Source: Prochlorococcus sp. AG-402-M18
GTDB lineage: Bacteria > Cyanobacteriota > Cyanobacteriia > PCC-6307 > Cyanobiaceae
Length of the DNA: 34,056 bases
Assembly: GCA_003216595.1 (NCBI GenBank)
Contig: QCIQ01000017.1
Span: forward strand, 1-34,056
Direction: 5' to 3'
Below are positions 8,039 to 16,884 of this stretch, one piece after another. Within the stretch, counting starts at the first letter, position 1, and each line of letters starts with the position of its first letter. Below the pieces are notes generated by a model. It did no database searches, was not told where the DNA came from, and saw only the letters and a program-made list of their open reading frames with translations. The position numbers were made by a program, and so were the translations under genes.

Positions 8039-8520
8039 GATGATGACTCCGAATCTTCTGCTGTAACTGAAGTTTTAGCAGGTTTATAATTTCCCTTATT
8101 GAGATCTTCCTCTAGGGAAATAAATTTTGTTTTTACTGGCAGCTTGTATTGAGCAAGACGCATTGCCTCTTTTGCAATTTCCTCTGTAATTTCTTCGCCA
8201 CCCATTTCAAACAAGATTCGACCAGGCTTGACAACTGCAACCCAAAATTCTGGGTTACCTTTACCAGATCCCATTCTTGTTTCAGCAGGTCTCATCGTTA
8301 CTGGCTTGTCGGGGAAAATACGAATCCAAATCTGTCCTCCCCTTTTTACATAACGAGTCATAGCTCGTCGACTTGCCTCAATTTGCCTTGAGGTGACCCA
8401 TCCACAGTCTTGAGCTTGCAATGCAAACTGACCAAAAGAGATTTTGTTGCCTCTAGTAGCAACACCGCGCATACGGCCTCTTTGTTGTTTACGAAATTTG
8501 GTTCTTTTTGGACTAAGCAT
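8035..8520 (-). CDS. rplP: 50S ribosomal protein L16
   Basis: L16 lies near the A site and is needed for late 50S maturation and peptidyl transfer geometry. It begins [20 protein letters not shown] and includes [20 protein letters not shown], both classic L16 blocks. At 161 residues it is about 20 longer than most because of an acidic/serine-rich C-terminal tail ([16 protein letters not shown]). It lies between rpsC and rpmC. Confidence 0.97.
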   Translation of the reverse strand: MLSPKRTKFRKQQRGRMRGVATRGNKISFGQFALQAQDCGWVTSRQIEASRRAMTRYVKRGGQIWIRIFPDKPVTMRPAETRMGSGKGNPEFWVAVVKPGRILFEMGGEEITEEIAKEAMRLAQYKLPVKTKFISLEEDLNKGNYKPAKTSVTAEDSESSS

Positions 8521-8532
8521 GATTAAAACTCC

Positions 8533-9267
8533 TTATTTACCTTCATTAGAACGATCCTCAAATTGTTGAGGTCTTCGATTCCCCCTACTGCGTCGAGGTG
8601 AAGAACCAACAGGCAAGGGCTGTTCTTCTTTAGGAAGAACTTCGCCCTTGAAAACCCATACTTTGATTCCTAAAACGCCATAAGTTGTACTAGCTACTTT
8701 GGTTGCATAATCAATTTCTGCTCTCAAAGTGTGGAGAGGAACCCTCCCTTCACGTGTCCATTCGGAACGTGCGATTTCAGCACCATTCAACCTTCCACCA
8801 ACTTGTATTTTCAGACCTAAAACACCAGCTCTTTGTGCTCTTTGAACAGCCATGCGAATTGTTCGTCTAAACGCAACACGCTTTTCAAGTTGCTGAGCAA
8901 TGTATTCGGCAAGAAGATAAGCATCTGCATCAACTTTTTCCACTTCAACTACATTTATTCGTACTTGTCTATTTCTATCACCGATTGTTTTTTGAATACC
9001 AGATCTGAGTTCTTCAATGCCACTTCCTTGCCTACCAACAATGACTCCTGGCCTAGCAGTTTTCAATTCGACCTCAAGTTGATCTGCTTTTCTAGCAATC
9101 AATACATCGCTTATACCTGCTGCTCCATACTTTTTCTTGATGAAAGTTCGAATCTGATCATCTTCTTGGAGTAGTAAAGGATAAGTTTTACTTGGTGCAT
9201 ACCATTTAGAACGATGCTCTTGGGTTATACCAAGCCTAATTCCAGTGGGGTGAATTTTATGTCCCAT
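8533..9267 (-). CDS. rpsC: 30S ribosomal protein S3
   Basis: S3 forms the mRNA entry pore with S4 and S5 and contributes to mRNA unwinding. The 244 residues begin [20 protein letters not shown]. The KH domain has the GxxG-like [14 protein letters not shown] near residues 75-88, and the C-terminal domain has [18 protein letters not shown] basic, low-complexity tail ([17 protein letters not shown]) ends the protein. Its ATG overlaps the rplV stop by one base (TGATG), a coupling arrangement. Confidence 0.98.
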   Translation of the reverse strand: MGHKIHPTGIRLGITQEHRSKWYAPSKTYPLLLQEDDQIRTFIKKKYGAAGISDVLIARKADQLEVELKTARPGVIVGRQGSGIEELRSGIQKTIGDRNRQVRINVVEVEKVDADAYLLAEYIAQQLEKRVAFRRTIRMAVQRAQRAGVLGLKIQVGGRLNGAEIARSEWTREGRVPLHTLRAEIDYATKVASTTYGVLGIKVWVFKGEVLPKEEQPLPVGSSPRRSRGNRRPQQFEDRSNEGK

Positions 9268-9647
9268 CAGTCTGAGTCCTCAGAATTGTTTGATTGATTA
9301 GCTGAAACAGAAATGCTGATATGGCATGTCTGCTTTTTAATAGCAAATGCTCTGCCTTGGGCTCTAGGCCTGTAGCGTTTCATCGGTGGGCCCATGTCAG
9401 CCGTAGCAGTCGTAATAACCAGAGAAGAAGGATCAAGACCAAGGTTATTTTCTGCATTAGCAACAGCTGATCGCAATACTTTCGTTATTGGTTCAGTTGA
9501 TCGATAAGGCATAAATTCAAGCATAATTAATGCATCCCTGTAAGTTCTTCCTCTGATTTGATCAAGAACACGTCGTACTTTTGAAGCTGATCCGCGGATA
9601 TAACGCCCATGAGCCAGGGCTGCTGTTTTAGTTGATGAAGTAGTCAT
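9267..9647 (-). CDS. rplV: 50S ribosomal protein L22
   Basis: L22 spans the large subunit and its hairpin forms the tunnel constriction with L4. The 126 residues include [20 protein letters not shown] near the start and the beta-hairpin region [20 protein letters not shown], where macrolide-related mutations map in other bacteria. It has a short Asn/Ser/acidic C-terminal end. Overlaps rpsC by one base and lies 2 bases after rpsS. Confidence 0.97.
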   Translation of the reverse strand: MTTSSTKTAALAHGRYIRGSASKVRRVLDQIRGRTYRDALIMLEFMPYRSTEPITKVLRSAVANAENNLGLDPSSLVITTATADMGPPMKRYRPRAQGRAFAIKKQTCHISISVSANQSNNSEDSD

Positions 9648-9649
9648 GA

Positions 9650-9925
9650 TTAACGTGCTCCTTTTTTATCTCTGATGTGACCTCTATAGGTTCGAGTTGG
9701 AGCAAACTCTCCTAACTTGTGACCCACCATTTGCTCAGTTATGAAAACAGGTATGTGACTCTTTCCATTGTGAACAGCAATTGTATGGCCAATCATCATT
9801 GGCAAAATTGTTGAGGCTCTGGACCATGTTTTGATGACAGTTTTATCGTCATTAGAGTTTTGCTTCTCGATTTTACGAAGCAAACTGTCTGAAATAAATG
9901 GCCCTTTTTTTAGTGAACGTCCCAT
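9650..9925 (-). CDS. rpsS: 30S ribosomal protein S19
   Basis: S19 sits in the head of the small subunit beside S13 and contacts the 50S. The 91 residues start [20 protein letters not shown] and contain [19 protein letters not shown] and [14 protein letters not shown], the family signature. Placed between rplB and rplV as in the S10 operon. Confidence 0.98.
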   Translation of the reverse strand: MGRSLKKGPFISDSLLRKIEKQNSNDDKTVIKTWSRASTILPMMIGHTIAVHNGKSHIPVFITEQMVGHKLGEFAPTRTYRGHIRDKKGAR

Positions 9926-9960
9926 AACTGTTTAAAAGAATTGGTAAAGAAAGATAGAAA

Positions 9961-10824
9961 TCATGAATCGCGACCTCCTCTACTCCGTTTAGATACCTTG
10001 CGTCGTTTTCGAAGAACGTACTTGTTGCTGGGCTTGTTTTTCTTCCTGGTTTTCAAACCAAGAGCAGCTTTACCCCAAGGTGTCACAGGACCAGCACGTC
10101 CAACAGGTGCCTTTCCTTCTCCTCCTCCATGAGGGTGATCACATGGATTCATGACACTTCCTCTAACTTGAGGTCGTCTGCCAAGCCATCTTCTTCTTCC
10201 AGCTTTTCCAAGGCTTGTATTTCTAATCTCAGAATTACCAACCTCTCCAAGAGTGGCATAGCATTCCTTTCTGACTAAACGAACCTCAGTTGAAGGTAAT
10301 TTCAACGCAACGTAATCTCCTTCTTTAGCCATCACTTGGGCGCTAGCTCCAGCTGTACGAACCATCTGTCCGCCTCGACCTGGATAAAGTTCAACACAAT
10401 GAACACTCGAACCTAAAGGCATTGAAGAAAGTGGTAAAGCATTACCAATTTCAATTGGTGCATCTGGACCTGAAATCACTTCTTGCCCAACTGTTATGTC
10501 CGCAGGTGCAAGTATGTATCTCTTTTCACCGTCAGAGTAAAAGAGTAGAGCAAGCCTTGCATTCCGATGTGGGTCATAATGAATTGCTGCAACTTTGGCC
10601 GAAACACCATGCTTATTTCGACGAAAATCAACAATCCTATATAGCCTTTTGTGTCCTCCTCCTCTATGACGACAAGTAATTACTCCTCTGTTGTTACGAC
10701 CTTTCTTGCGATGTTTGGATACGACAAGTGATCGCTCAGGTTTATTGGATGTAACTTCACTAAAGTCAGTTACTACTCTTGTACGAGTACCCGGTGTGTA
10801 AGGTTTGAAACTTCTTATAGCCAT
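9961..10824 (-). CDS. rplB: 50S ribosomal protein L2
   Basis: L2 is among the most conserved ribosomal proteins. It is required for subunit joining and supports the peptidyl transferase centre. The 287 residues show the N-terminal [15 protein letters not shown], the central [20 protein letters not shown] and the C-terminal [20 protein letters not shown], which includes the functionally important histidine. Length is slightly above the 273 of E. coli. It lies 4 bases downstream of rplW. Confidence 0.98.
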   Translation of the reverse strand: MAIRSFKPYTPGTRTRVVTDFSEVTSNKPERSLVVSKHRKKGRNNRGVITCRHRGGGHKRLYRIVDFRRNKHGVSAKVAAIHYDPHRNARLALLFYSDGEKRYILAPADITVGQEVISGPDAPIEIGNALPLSSMPLGSSVHCVELYPGRGGQMVRTAGASAQVMAKEGDYVALKLPSTEVRLVRKECYATLGEVGNSEIRNTSLGKAGRRRWLGRRPQVRGSVMNPCDHPHGGGEGKAPVGRAGPVTPWGKAALGLKTRKKNKPSNKYVLRKRRKVSKRSRGGRDS

Positions 10825-10828
10825 TGTT

Positions 10829-11140
10829 TTACGCCTCCTCTGATTCTGGGAACAACTGTATTGAGTTGCCGTCTGCTAGGCGAACCACAGCCTTCTTAAC
10901 TTGAGGTCTCTTTCCAGAAAACCTTCCAACTCTTCTGCTTTTTCTTGGGGGATTCATAGTACTAATACCAAGAACCTTGACATCAAACATCTTTTCCACA
11001 GCAGCTTTTATGTCAGGCTTAGCTGCTCTTGGATCGACTTCAAAAGTGTACTGATTTAGGTCCAAAGCTTTTGTAGCCTTCTCAGTTATCAAAGGACGCT
11101 TAATCACATCAGTAAGTCGTTTATCAAAAAATTTAGTCAT
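10829..11140 (-). CDS. rplW: 50S ribosomal protein L23
   Basis: L23 rings the nascent-chain exit and is the main docking site for trigger factor and SRP. The 103 residues contain [20 protein letters not shown] and [20 protein letters not shown], then the extended loop with [20 protein letters not shown] that lines the tunnel. The gene overlaps the 3' end of rplD by 8 bases. Confidence 0.97.
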   Translation of the reverse strand: MTKFFDKRLTDVIKRPLITEKATKALDLNQYTFEVDPRAAKPDIKAAVEKMFDVKVLGISTMNPPRKSRRVGRFSGKRPQVKKAVVRLADGNSIQLFPESEEA

Positions 11141-11771
11141 TACCGTAGACCTCCTTAATTGTTGATAATGCGTCTTCGCCTATTACCAAAGAATTGGCAT
11201 TGAGAAGGTCAAACACATTTAATTGATCAGCAGAGATAAGCTTTATCTTTTCTAAGTTTCTAATTGAGCGCTTTATAATTTCTGATGGCTTATTGAGAAT
11301 AATAAGAATTTTCCCATCAGCATCGATTCCTACTCGCTTGAGTACAGCAAGAATTTCTCTTGTTTTAGGAACTTCTAGCTTTGAACCGAAATCTTTAATT
11401 ATTTTTGCGTCTGAAATCCTACTCATCAAAGCAGTACGAAGAGCTAGCCTTCGTTCCTTCCTATTCATTTCCAAGTTATATTTGCGAGGTTTAGGGCCAA
11501 ATATAATTCCACCACCTGGTCGAAGAGGAGTCCTGATTGAACCTTGCCGTGCTCTACCAGTACCCTTTTGCTTGTAAGGTTTCCGCCCGCCTCCTCGAAC
11601 CTCAGACCTAGTCAAAGTACTTGCAGTCCCTTGACGGCTGTGCGCCTGTTGACGCAAAACAGCGCGATGTAATAAATCTGCGGCTGAGGATTCTTTGGCA
11701 GTGTTCAAATCAATTGATGATTCTCCAGCCTCTTTCCCTTCCCAATCAAGAACAGTACAGTTAGTCATCAT
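11133..11771 (-). CDS. rplD: 50S ribosomal protein L4
   Basis: L4 lies mostly inside the large subunit; its long loop narrows the exit tunnel. In E. coli it also represses the S10 operon. The 212 residues include the loop segment [20 protein letters not shown] (about residues 60-79) and [15 protein letters not shown]. Two adjacent ATG codons can serve as start; the outer one (11771) overlaps the rplC stop by 4 bases and the second lies directly after it. Autoregulation here is not shown, since rpsJ is not part of this operon. Confidence 0.97.
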   Translation of the reverse strand: MMTNCTVLDWEGKEAGESSIDLNTAKESSAADLLHRAVLRQQAHSRQGTASTLTRSEVRGGGRKPYKQKGTGRARQGSIRTPLRPGGGIIFGPKPRKYNLEMNRKERRLALRTALMSRISDAKIIKDFGSKLEVPKTREILAVLKRVGIDADGKILIILNKPSEIIKRSIRNLEKIKLISADQLNVFDLLNANSLVIGEDALSTIKEVYGND

Positions 11772-12424
11772 TTACCTCCTTGCTGGGTAGAGACGCCAAC
11801 TCTTTTGGCAGGTCTAATGTTTAAAAGAGATCCAGGCTTCCCTGGAACAGATCCTTTGACGACCAATAAATTGTGATTTGTATCTATCTTTAGAATTTCA
11901 AGGCCTCTGGTAGTGACTTTTTTACCGCCCATGCGACCAGCCATCCTTTTCCCCGGATAAACACGACCAGGAGTTGTTCCAGCTCCAGTCGAACCAGGCA
12001 ATCGATGATTCTTTGAACCGTGACTCATAGGACCTCGACTAAAGCCATGACGCTTTTGATAACCAGCGAATCCTCTACCCATAGTGTCGCCACTAACATC
12101 AACTTTTTGACCTTTTTCGAAATCATCGACAGTTATTGCCGCTCCAAGCTTAAATTCAGAAGAATTTTCTACTCGGTACTCTCGAAGATGGCGCAAAAGA
12201 TCATCTCCTGATTTTGCAAGATGACCTTTTGAAGGTTTGTTAATAAGTTTTTCACGAATTAATTGAAAGCCTATCTGAACAGCGGCATAGCCATCCGTAT
12301 CCACAGATTTCAATTGAGTGATTCGACAGGGACCCGCTTCTATCAAAGTGACTGGAACGGCTCTGCCTTCATCATCGAAGAGTTGGGACATACCCAACTT
12401 CTTACCTAGAATTCCTAAAGACAT
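11768..12424 (-). CDS. rplC: 50S ribosomal protein L3
   Basis: L3 is an assembly-initiating protein with an extension reaching toward the peptidyl transferase centre. The 218 residues start [20 protein letters not shown] after Met and carry the signature [20 protein letters not shown] followed by [20 protein letters not shown]. It is the first gene of this superoperon: rpsJ, which heads the S10 operon in E. coli, is not upstream, as expected for cyanobacteria. Its transcript must begin in the 368-base gap upstream. Confidence 0.98.
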   Translation of the reverse strand: MSLGILGKKLGMSQLFDDEGRAVPVTLIEAGPCRITQLKSVDTDGYAAVQIGFQLIREKLINKPSKGHLAKSGDDLLRHLREYRVENSSEFKLGAAITVDDFEKGQKVDVSGDTMGRGFAGYQKRHGFSRGPMSHGSKNHRLPGSTGAGTTPGRVYPGKRMAGRMGGKKVTTRGLEILKIDTNHNLLVVKGSVPGKPGSLLNIRPAKRVGVSTQQGGK

Positions 12425-12515
12425 GAGTTAAATAAACGCCAGCTAAAAGGTCAATCTGTAAAGAGAGACTTGGAATCTGAATTAAATCGCTTATCTAGCC
12501 AAAAAAGTTGAAGTT

Positions 12516-12530
12516 AATTGAAATTCAATT
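12516..12530. repeat. 15-base perfect palindrome upstream of rplC
   Basis: AATTGAA-A-TTCAATT is an exact inverted repeat about the central base, roughly 92 bases upstream of the rplC start. It could be an operator for a dimeric regulator or lie within a promoter region. It is AT-rich, so a chance origin cannot be excluded. Confidence 0.35.
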
Positions 12531-12641
12531 TATTTGGAAAAATGCTAGCGACAATCAGCTGGCTGAGACTTTTTCAAACTTTTCACAAAGTTCAAAGAGT
12601 ATCCCGACAAAAGAAAATAAATTCTTCTGCACTGGCCAAAG

Positions 12642-12696
12642 AGACTAAACGCAAACGCCTAGTCTGCTCAAGCATCTAGAGGCCCGGCTAGCGGGC
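12642..12696. ncRNA. Candidate structured RNA or leader element (two adjacent hairpins)
   Basis: AGACTA (12642-12647) pairs exactly with TAGTCT (12660-12665) across 12 bases. Sixteen bases later GCCCG (12682-12686) pairs with CGGGC (12692-12696) across GCTAG. The stretch 12651-12700 is much richer in G and C than its surroundings. It may be the 5' leader of the ribosomal transcript (minus), the leader of ndhN (plus), or a free small RNA. I do not recognise a known RNA family, and strand is undetermined. Confidence 0.3.
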
Positions 12697-12792
12697 GGGC
12701 ATAGAAAAGCTTTAGCAACTTAAAACATTACACTATTAACACCCATTTTGTGTGATGCTTCACTTGAATAAGATAAAGAATTTGATTTAAGG

Positions 12793-13257
12793 ATGCCTTT
12801 ATTACTATCTGGTCAGAAATTTCGCACTGATCTTGAATCATTCGGCTGCCTTGCCATCCTTAGCCCATTAGAAGGTGGAGCAGAAACTCGTTTACTTCGA
12901 AGACTTAGAGCTAGCGGATATCAAACACAGATAACTTCCGCTAGAGGATTAGGAGATCCAGTTGTCTTTCTTACCCAATTACATGGAATCAGGCCACCAC
13001 ATTTGGGACATCAAAATGTTGGAAGGAATGGGGCCTTAGGGGAAGTTCAACAAGTTATTCCTCAATTAAATGAATTATTAGTCGAAGATAAACCTTTGGT
13101 TCTATGGTTATTAGAGGGTCAAGTCCTCTCTAAATCAGAACTATTAGCAATAAATAATCTCTGCCAAAAGGAACCTCGAATCAAAATTGTTATTGAGATG
13201 GGAGGGGCTCGAAGTATTAAATGGCAACCATTAAATGAATTCATTAATAGAGATTAG
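12793..13257 (+). CDS. ndhN: NAD(P)H-quinone oxidoreductase subunit N (NDH-1)
   Basis: NdhN is one of the oxygenic-photosynthesis-specific subunits (L to S) of the cyanobacterial/chloroplast NDH-1 complex, which carries electrons from ferredoxin to plastoquinone in the thylakoid for respiration, cyclic flow and CO2 uptake. The 154 residues match the family from [20 protein letters not shown] through [20 protein letters not shown] to [15 protein letters not shown]. The protein is soluble, without membrane segments, as expected for a stromal-arm subunit. AAGG lies only two or three bases upstream of the ATG. ldpA follows after 12 bases, so the two are probably one operon. Confidence 0.95.
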   Translation: MPLLLSGQKFRTDLESFGCLAILSPLEGGAETRLLRRLRASGYQTQITSARGLGDPVVFLTQLHGIRPPHLGHQNVGRNGALGEVQQVIPQLNELLVEDKPLVLWLLEGQVLSKSELLAINNLCQKEPRIKIVIEMGGARSIKWQPLNEFINRD

Positions 13258-13269
13258 AAATTAATCAAG

Positions 13270-14292
13270 GTGATTACTCAAAATTCGATTTGCAATTCTG
13301 AAGCTCTCAAAAAAGGTAACTGGGTAAAATTAATTTGTGGTGCAAGTAATCAAGACTTACCTGCAATAAATGATCTTTGCTCAATTTATGGAGCTGCCGG
13401 GGTGCATTGCATTGACCTCGCTGCCGACGAAGCTGTTATACATGCAGCTCGCAATGCTATTGATTGGATTTTCGAAACTTATGGGAAAAAACCTTGGCTG
13501 ATGATCAGCGTCAGTGATGGAAAAGATGCACATTTTCGCAAAGCTTGGTTTAATCCTGAGCTTTGTCCTTCTAATTGCTTAAGACCCTGTCAAAGCATTT
13601 GTCCAGCTCACGCGATTGAAAACGAAGGTGGTGTAAAGGCTAATAAATGCTATGGATGTGGCCGATGTATTGATACATGCCCATTAGGAATTATTCAAGA
13701 AAAGGATCGAAGATTAACTCTGAAAGATTTTGCTCGATTATTAGCAACTATCAGACCAGATGCAGTAGAAATACATACGGCTCCAGGAAGAGGCCAAGAA
13801 TTTGAAAAAACAATCAAGGAAATTTTTAAAGTCGATCTGGAGCTACAAAGATTATCTGTCAGCTGCGGTTTACAAGGGCATGGAATAAACCATGAAAAAT
13901 TAGCAGAAGAACTTTGGCTGCGACATCAATTCCTGAGAATTCATAATCAAAAACCTCTTTGGCAAATTGATGGGCGCCGAATGAGTGGAGATCTTGGAGC
14001 AGGTGCGGCAAAAATTGCAGTAAAACTCTGGGAAAGGATACGCCCAATAGCTCCACCAGGCCCCTTACAACTTGCTGGAGGGACTAATGAATCGACCATT
14101 AAGTATCTACCAGAGATTAAGGGTCCTGAAGGAGTTGCTTTTGGAGGGAAAGCAAGAAAGATAATCCAACCATGGTTAGAAGAGGCTCAACGAAAAAGAA
14201 TTAGTCTTAGAGAATGGCCTGAAGGCTGGGAGGCGGCTCTTGCAGAGGCAAAACAACTGATAAATCCTTGGCTTGTAAGAAAATCTTTATAA
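13270..14292 (+). CDS. ldpA: LdpA-like circadian/redox iron-sulfur protein
   Basis: LdpA in Synechococcus elongatus carries redox-active iron-sulfur clusters, senses the light-driven redox state and adjusts the period of the circadian clock. This 340-residue protein has two Cys sets for 4Fe-4S clusters: Cys99, 103, 107, 111 (CPSNCLRPCQSICP) and Cys127, 130, 133, 137 (CYGCGRCIDTCP). The flanking regions, including SCGLQGHGINHEKLAEELWL, follow the LdpA family rather than a simple ferredoxin. The start is GTG at 13270, 12 bases after ndhN; no ATG lies near. Co-location with an NDH-1 gene suits a redox sensor of the plastoquinone pool. The clock role in this organism is inferred. Confidence 0.88.
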   Translation: MITQNSICNSEALKKGNWVKLICGASNQDLPAINDLCSIYGAAGVHCIDLAADEAVIHAARNAIDWIFETYGKKPWLMISVSDGKDAHFRKAWFNPELCPSNCLRPCQSICPAHAIENEGGVKANKCYGCGRCIDTCPLGIIQEKDRRLTLKDFARLLATIRPDAVEIHTAPGRGQEFEKTIKEIFKVDLELQRLSVSCGLQGHGINHEKLAEELWLRHQFLRIHNQKPLWQIDGRRMSGDLGAGAAKIAVKLWERIRPIAPPGPLQLAGGTNESTIKYLPEIKGPEGVAFGGKARKIIQPWLEEAQRKRISLREWPEGWEAALAEAKQLINPWLVRKSL

Positions 14293-14433
14293 TTGGATTT
14301 CCTTTAGCTAAATCAATCATTCGCTAACCCTCTTTGAGCTGTATTAATGAAGAAATCTTCCGAATAACTAAAAAAAACTGGATAAAGACATGACAGGATT
14401 GAATCAAATATGCAATTATCTAAGAGAAAGAAT

Positions 14434-14470
14434 CCAAATCTATGTCTTTCAATTACAAACATAGATCTGG
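14434..14470. repeat. Stem-loop upstream of tRNA-Gln
   Basis: CCAAATCTATGT (14434-14445) and ACATAGATCTGG (14459-14470) form a 12-bp stem with one mismatch and a 13-base loop, ending 5 bases before the tRNA. No T run follows on the plus strand. It could mark the 3' end of the ndhN-ldpA transcript or be a processing signal. The rest of the gap 14293-14433 shows nothing I can name. Confidence 0.4.
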
Positions 14471-14475
14471 AACAA

Positions 14476-14547
14476 TGGGCCGTCGCCAAGTGGTAAGGCA
14501 TCGGGTTTTGGTCTCGACATTCCTAGGTTCGAATCCTAGCGGCCCAG
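14476..14547 (+). tRNA. tRNA-Gln (anticodon UUG)
   Basis: A full cloverleaf can be drawn. The acceptor stem TGGGCCG pairs with CGGCCCA, with G as discriminator. The D arm is GCCAAGTGGTAAGGC, and the anticodon stem TCGGG/CTCGA encloses loop TTTTGGT with anticodon TTG. The T arm CCTAG-GTTCGAAT-CCTAG is complete. The CCA end is not encoded. It lies 13 bases before the HAD-like gene. Confidence 0.97.
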
Positions 14548-14560
14548 TTTTCAACAGTTA

Positions 14561-15340
14561 GTGATAGAAAAACCTCTACTTGTTCTTGATTTTGATGGCG
14601 TCATCGTTGACGGCATTAAGGAATATTGGTCAAGTTCTCGCCAAACTTGTCTAAATATACTTTCTGCCAAAGAAAAAAAAATTCTTTCTTTTCCTAGTGA
14701 GATTCCCCGCACTTTTAAGGCCATGCGGCCATGGGTACATCATGGTTGGGAAATGGTTATTCTAGCTGCTGAATGTTCAAATAAAACTAGTCAAATAAAC
14801 TTAAAAGGTTTACAAAATTTCTCAAGAAATTATCAAGTAGAATGCTCCTTAGCTCTTGAAAAATGGGGTTGGACACCTATTCAATTACAAGAAGCTTTAA
14901 ATCAAACTAGAAGAGAAGCAATATCAAATAATTTCAATCAATGGTTAAATTTTCATCAGCCTTTTTCCTTAGTCACTCAACGCCTGCAGACACTTGAAAA
15001 GGAAGGTATTGAATTTGCGGTTTTAACAACAAAAAGTATTGAGTTCACAAAAAAACTTTTGGATTGTTTCGATCTTCAGCCAAAGCTTGTTTTCGGTCAC
15101 GAATCAGGAAGTAAAGTCGATGTCTTGAAGCAACTCTCACAGACAAGAATAATTCAAGGTTTTATTGAAGATCGAAGAACTACCTTAGAAAAAGTCTTGG
15201 GAGATCCAAAGCTGGCATGTATCCCTTGTTACTTAGCAAGCTGGGGATACTTAAAACCCCAGGATAAAAATAATCTTCCTTCCGGTATTAAATTATTAAA
15301 TTCAGATACTTTACAAGAACCTATTTCTAAGTGGTCTTGA
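14561..15340 (+). CDS. HAD-superfamily hydrolase-like protein
   Basis: This is a haloacid-dehalogenase-fold protein, probably a phosphatase of unknown substrate. Motif I is DFDGVIVDG with the nucleophile/acid pair Asp10 and Asp12. A helical cap of about 120 residues follows. Motif II is the Thr in FAVLTTKS, motif III a Lys in the GSKVDVLKQL region, and motif IV IEDRRTTLE around Asp204. All catalytic positions seem kept, so it may be active. The start is GTG at 14561; no ATG lies near. It ends 112 bases before recA, and its stop codon overlaps the recA -35 element. Substrate and pathway cannot be told from sequence. Confidence 0.8.
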   Translation: MIEKPLLVLDFDGVIVDGIKEYWSSSRQTCLNILSAKEKKILSFPSEIPRTFKAMRPWVHHGWEMVILAAECSNKTSQINLKGLQNFSRNYQVECSLALEKWGWTPIQLQEALNQTRREAISNNFNQWLNFHQPFSLVTQRLQTLEKEGIEFAVLTTKSIEFTKKLLDCFDLQPKLVFGHESGSKVDVLKQLSQTRIIQGFIEDRRTTLEKVLGDPKLACIPCYLASWGYLKPQDKNNLPSGIKLLNSDTLQEPISKWS

Positions 15341-15364
15341 CTTAATAGCGTACGTCTGTACTAT
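15337..15364 (+). promoter_or_regulatory. Probable sigma70-type promoter of recA
   Basis: TTGACT (15337-15342) is a near-consensus -35 element, followed by a 16-base spacer and TACTAT (15359-15364) as -10. It lies about 90 bases upstream of the recA start. The -35 element overlaps the stop codon of the HAD-like gene. The LexA-like box sits in the spacer and touches the -10, the usual place for repression. Confidence 0.6.
15349..15362 (+). promoter_or_regulatory. LexA (SOS) box-like operator of recA
   Basis: CGTACGTCTGTACT fits the cyanobacterial LexA-box consensus as I recall it, RGTACNNNDGTWCB, at 13 of 14 positions; only the first base differs. Two GTAC half-sites are separated by four bases. 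The position between -35 and -10 suggests that LexA would block polymerase, giving DNA-damage induction of recA. Whether the genome encodes a functional LexA is not visible here. Confidence 0.6.
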
Positions 15365-15452
15365 CGGTTTAATTGCTATTCGTTGAGAAGCTGAGTATTT
15401 CATCATCAATCCCAACGTCTGTTGTTATCCCTCTGAATTAACGTTATTTGTC

Positions 15453-16586
15453 ATGTCAAACGAAGGTAAGTCACTCCAATCAACTGAACCTAAGAAAATA
15501 GACGCAAAATCTGGAGAAAAAGAAAAAGCATTGAGCTTAGTGGTTGGACAAATAGAACGCAATTTTGGGAAGGGTTCGATCATGCGCCTTGGGGACGCGT
15601 CAAAAATGCGGGTAGAAACAATATCTACGGGTGCTTTAACTCTTGATTTAGCTCTTGGTGGCGGCTATCCCAAAGGACGTGTAATTGAAGTTTATGGTCC
15701 CGAAAGTTCCGGAAAGACAACGCTCACATTACATGCGATCGCTGAGATTCAACGTAACGGGGGAGTTGCTGCATTTGTAGATGCAGAACATGCTCTAGAC
15801 CCAGTCTATGCAGCTTCTCTTGGTGTTGATGTAGAAAATCTTCTCGTATCTCAACCGGACACAGGCGAGATGGCATTGGAAATCGTTGACCAACTTATTA
15901 GATCTGCTGCAGTAGATCTAGTTGTTGTTGATTCAGTCGCTGCACTTACGCCCCGTTCAGAAATAGAAGGAGAAATGGGGGATCATTCAGTAGGTGCTCA
16001 AGCTCGTCTAATGAGTCAAGCAATGAGAAAAATTACTGGAAATATTGGCAAGTCTGGTTGCACAGTAATCTTCTTAAACCAATTACGTCTAAAAATTGGT
16101 ATTACATATGGGAATCCAGAAACAACAACTGGTGGAAACGCGCTTAAATTTTATGCCTCTGTAAGATTAGATATTCGTCGCATTCAAACTTTAAAGAGAG
16201 GAACTGAAGAATATGGAATTCGTGCAAAAGTGAAAGTCGCAAAAAACAAAGTTGCACCTCCATTCCGAATAGCCGAATTTGATATTCTTTTTGGAAAAGG
16301 AATTAGTACTCTTGGTTGTCTTCTTGATTTAGCAGATGAGACTAATGTCGTTACTCGTAAAGGAGCTTGGTATAGCTATGAAGGTGACAATATTGGGCAA
16401 GGGAGAGACAATACCATTAATTGGCTTGAACAAAATCCTGAATCAAAAGAAATAATTGAAAAGTTAGTTAAAGAAAAATTAACTGAAGGCTCAGAAGTAA
16501 GTGCTAATTCAATGAGACCATTAGCGGCAGCTGCTCGACAGGCTTCATCACGACCAAACCTAAGCCAAGTTTCAGCGAACGGTTAA
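15453..16586 (+). CDS. recA: Recombinase RecA
   Basis: RecA polymerises on single-stranded DNA, drives strand exchange in recombinational repair and triggers LexA autocleavage. The 377 residues include the Walker A motif GPESSGKTT, the Walker B strand [10 protein letters not shown], loop L1 with [10 protein letters not shown] and loop L2 with [20 protein letters not shown]. The protein has the usual core with a variable N-terminus (about 25 extra residues rich in Lys/Glu) and a low-acid C-terminal tail. Its own promoter with a LexA-like box lies upstream. It converges on the DUF2839 gene with 20 bases between. Confidence 0.98.
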   Translation: MSNEGKSLQSTEPKKIDAKSGEKEKALSLVVGQIERNFGKGSIMRLGDASKMRVETISTGALTLDLALGGGYPKGRVIEVYGPESSGKTTLTLHAIAEIQRNGGVAAFVDAEHALDPVYAASLGVDVENLLVSQPDTGEMALEIVDQLIRSAAVDLVVVDSVAALTPRSEIEGEMGDHSVGAQARLMSQAMRKITGNIGKSGCTVIFLNQLRLKIGITYGNPETTTGGNALKFYASVRLDIRRIQTLKRGTEEYGIRAKVKVAKNKVAPPFRIAEFDILFGKGISTLGCLLDLADETNVVTRKGAWYSYEGDNIGQGRDNTINWLEQNPESKEIIEKLVKEKLTEGSEVSANSMRPLAAAARQASSRPNLSQVSANG

Positions 16587-16606
16587 AGGTAACAACATAC
16601 TATGCT

Positions 16607-16846
16607 TTACCTGATATCAGCAGGAATCCACCACCCTGCAGCAGGTCCAATAAAGCGAACAATGATCCAAAGAATAACTAAGGCAGCAATACCTACCCAT
16701 CCTGCACGAATACTTAATTGTATAAATTGATCTCTTTGCGCTTGCGTAACAGGAAACCAAGGGACAATACGAGGTGACTCATTTCTAGAGTTTTTCTTAC
16801 TACGAGGATTTAAGCCTTGCTCAGATCTTCGGCGTGCTTCTCCCAT
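16607..16846 (-). CDS. DUF2839 small membrane protein
   Basis: This 79-residue protein belongs to a conserved cyanobacterial family of unknown function. A basic N-terminus (GEARRRSEQGLNPRSKKNSR) is followed by PWFPVTQAQRDQF and one hydrophobic helix near residues 48-70 (GWVGIAALVILWIIVRFIGP), ending WWIPADIR. The positive-inside rule puts the N-terminus in the cytoplasm. It follows the degenerate helicase-like gene after 38 bases on the same strand, and may share its transcript. No function can be assigned. Confidence 0.85.
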   Translation of the reverse strand: MGEARRRSEQGLNPRSKKNSRNESPRIVPWFPVTQAQRDQFIQLSIRAGWVGIAALVILWIIVRFIGPAAGWWIPADIR

Positions 16847-16884
16847 TATAAAAAAACAATATTTTTTAATCTAAGAGATTGATT

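Larger units (their letters stand above)
12425..12792. other. Divergent intergenic region between rplC and ndhN
   Basis: This is the only gene-free stretch over 300 bases. It must hold the promoter and leader of the minus-strand ribosomal superoperon and the promoter of ndhN on the plus strand. I could not assign either promoter with conviction. It contains a 15-base palindrome (12516-12530) and a locally GC-rich stretch with two adjacent hairpins (12642-12696), annotated separately. No open frame in it looks coding. Confidence 0.7.

Noticed and set aside
14313-14501. 62-codon minus-strand open frame over the ldpA to tRNA-Gln gap
   Set aside because: It runs into the tRNA on the opposite strand, has a composition unlike a protein and no recognisable domain.
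16587-16612. 6-bp inverted repeat between recA and the DUF2839 gene as a shared terminator
   Set aside because: The stem is short, the loop is 14 bases and no T run follows on either strand.
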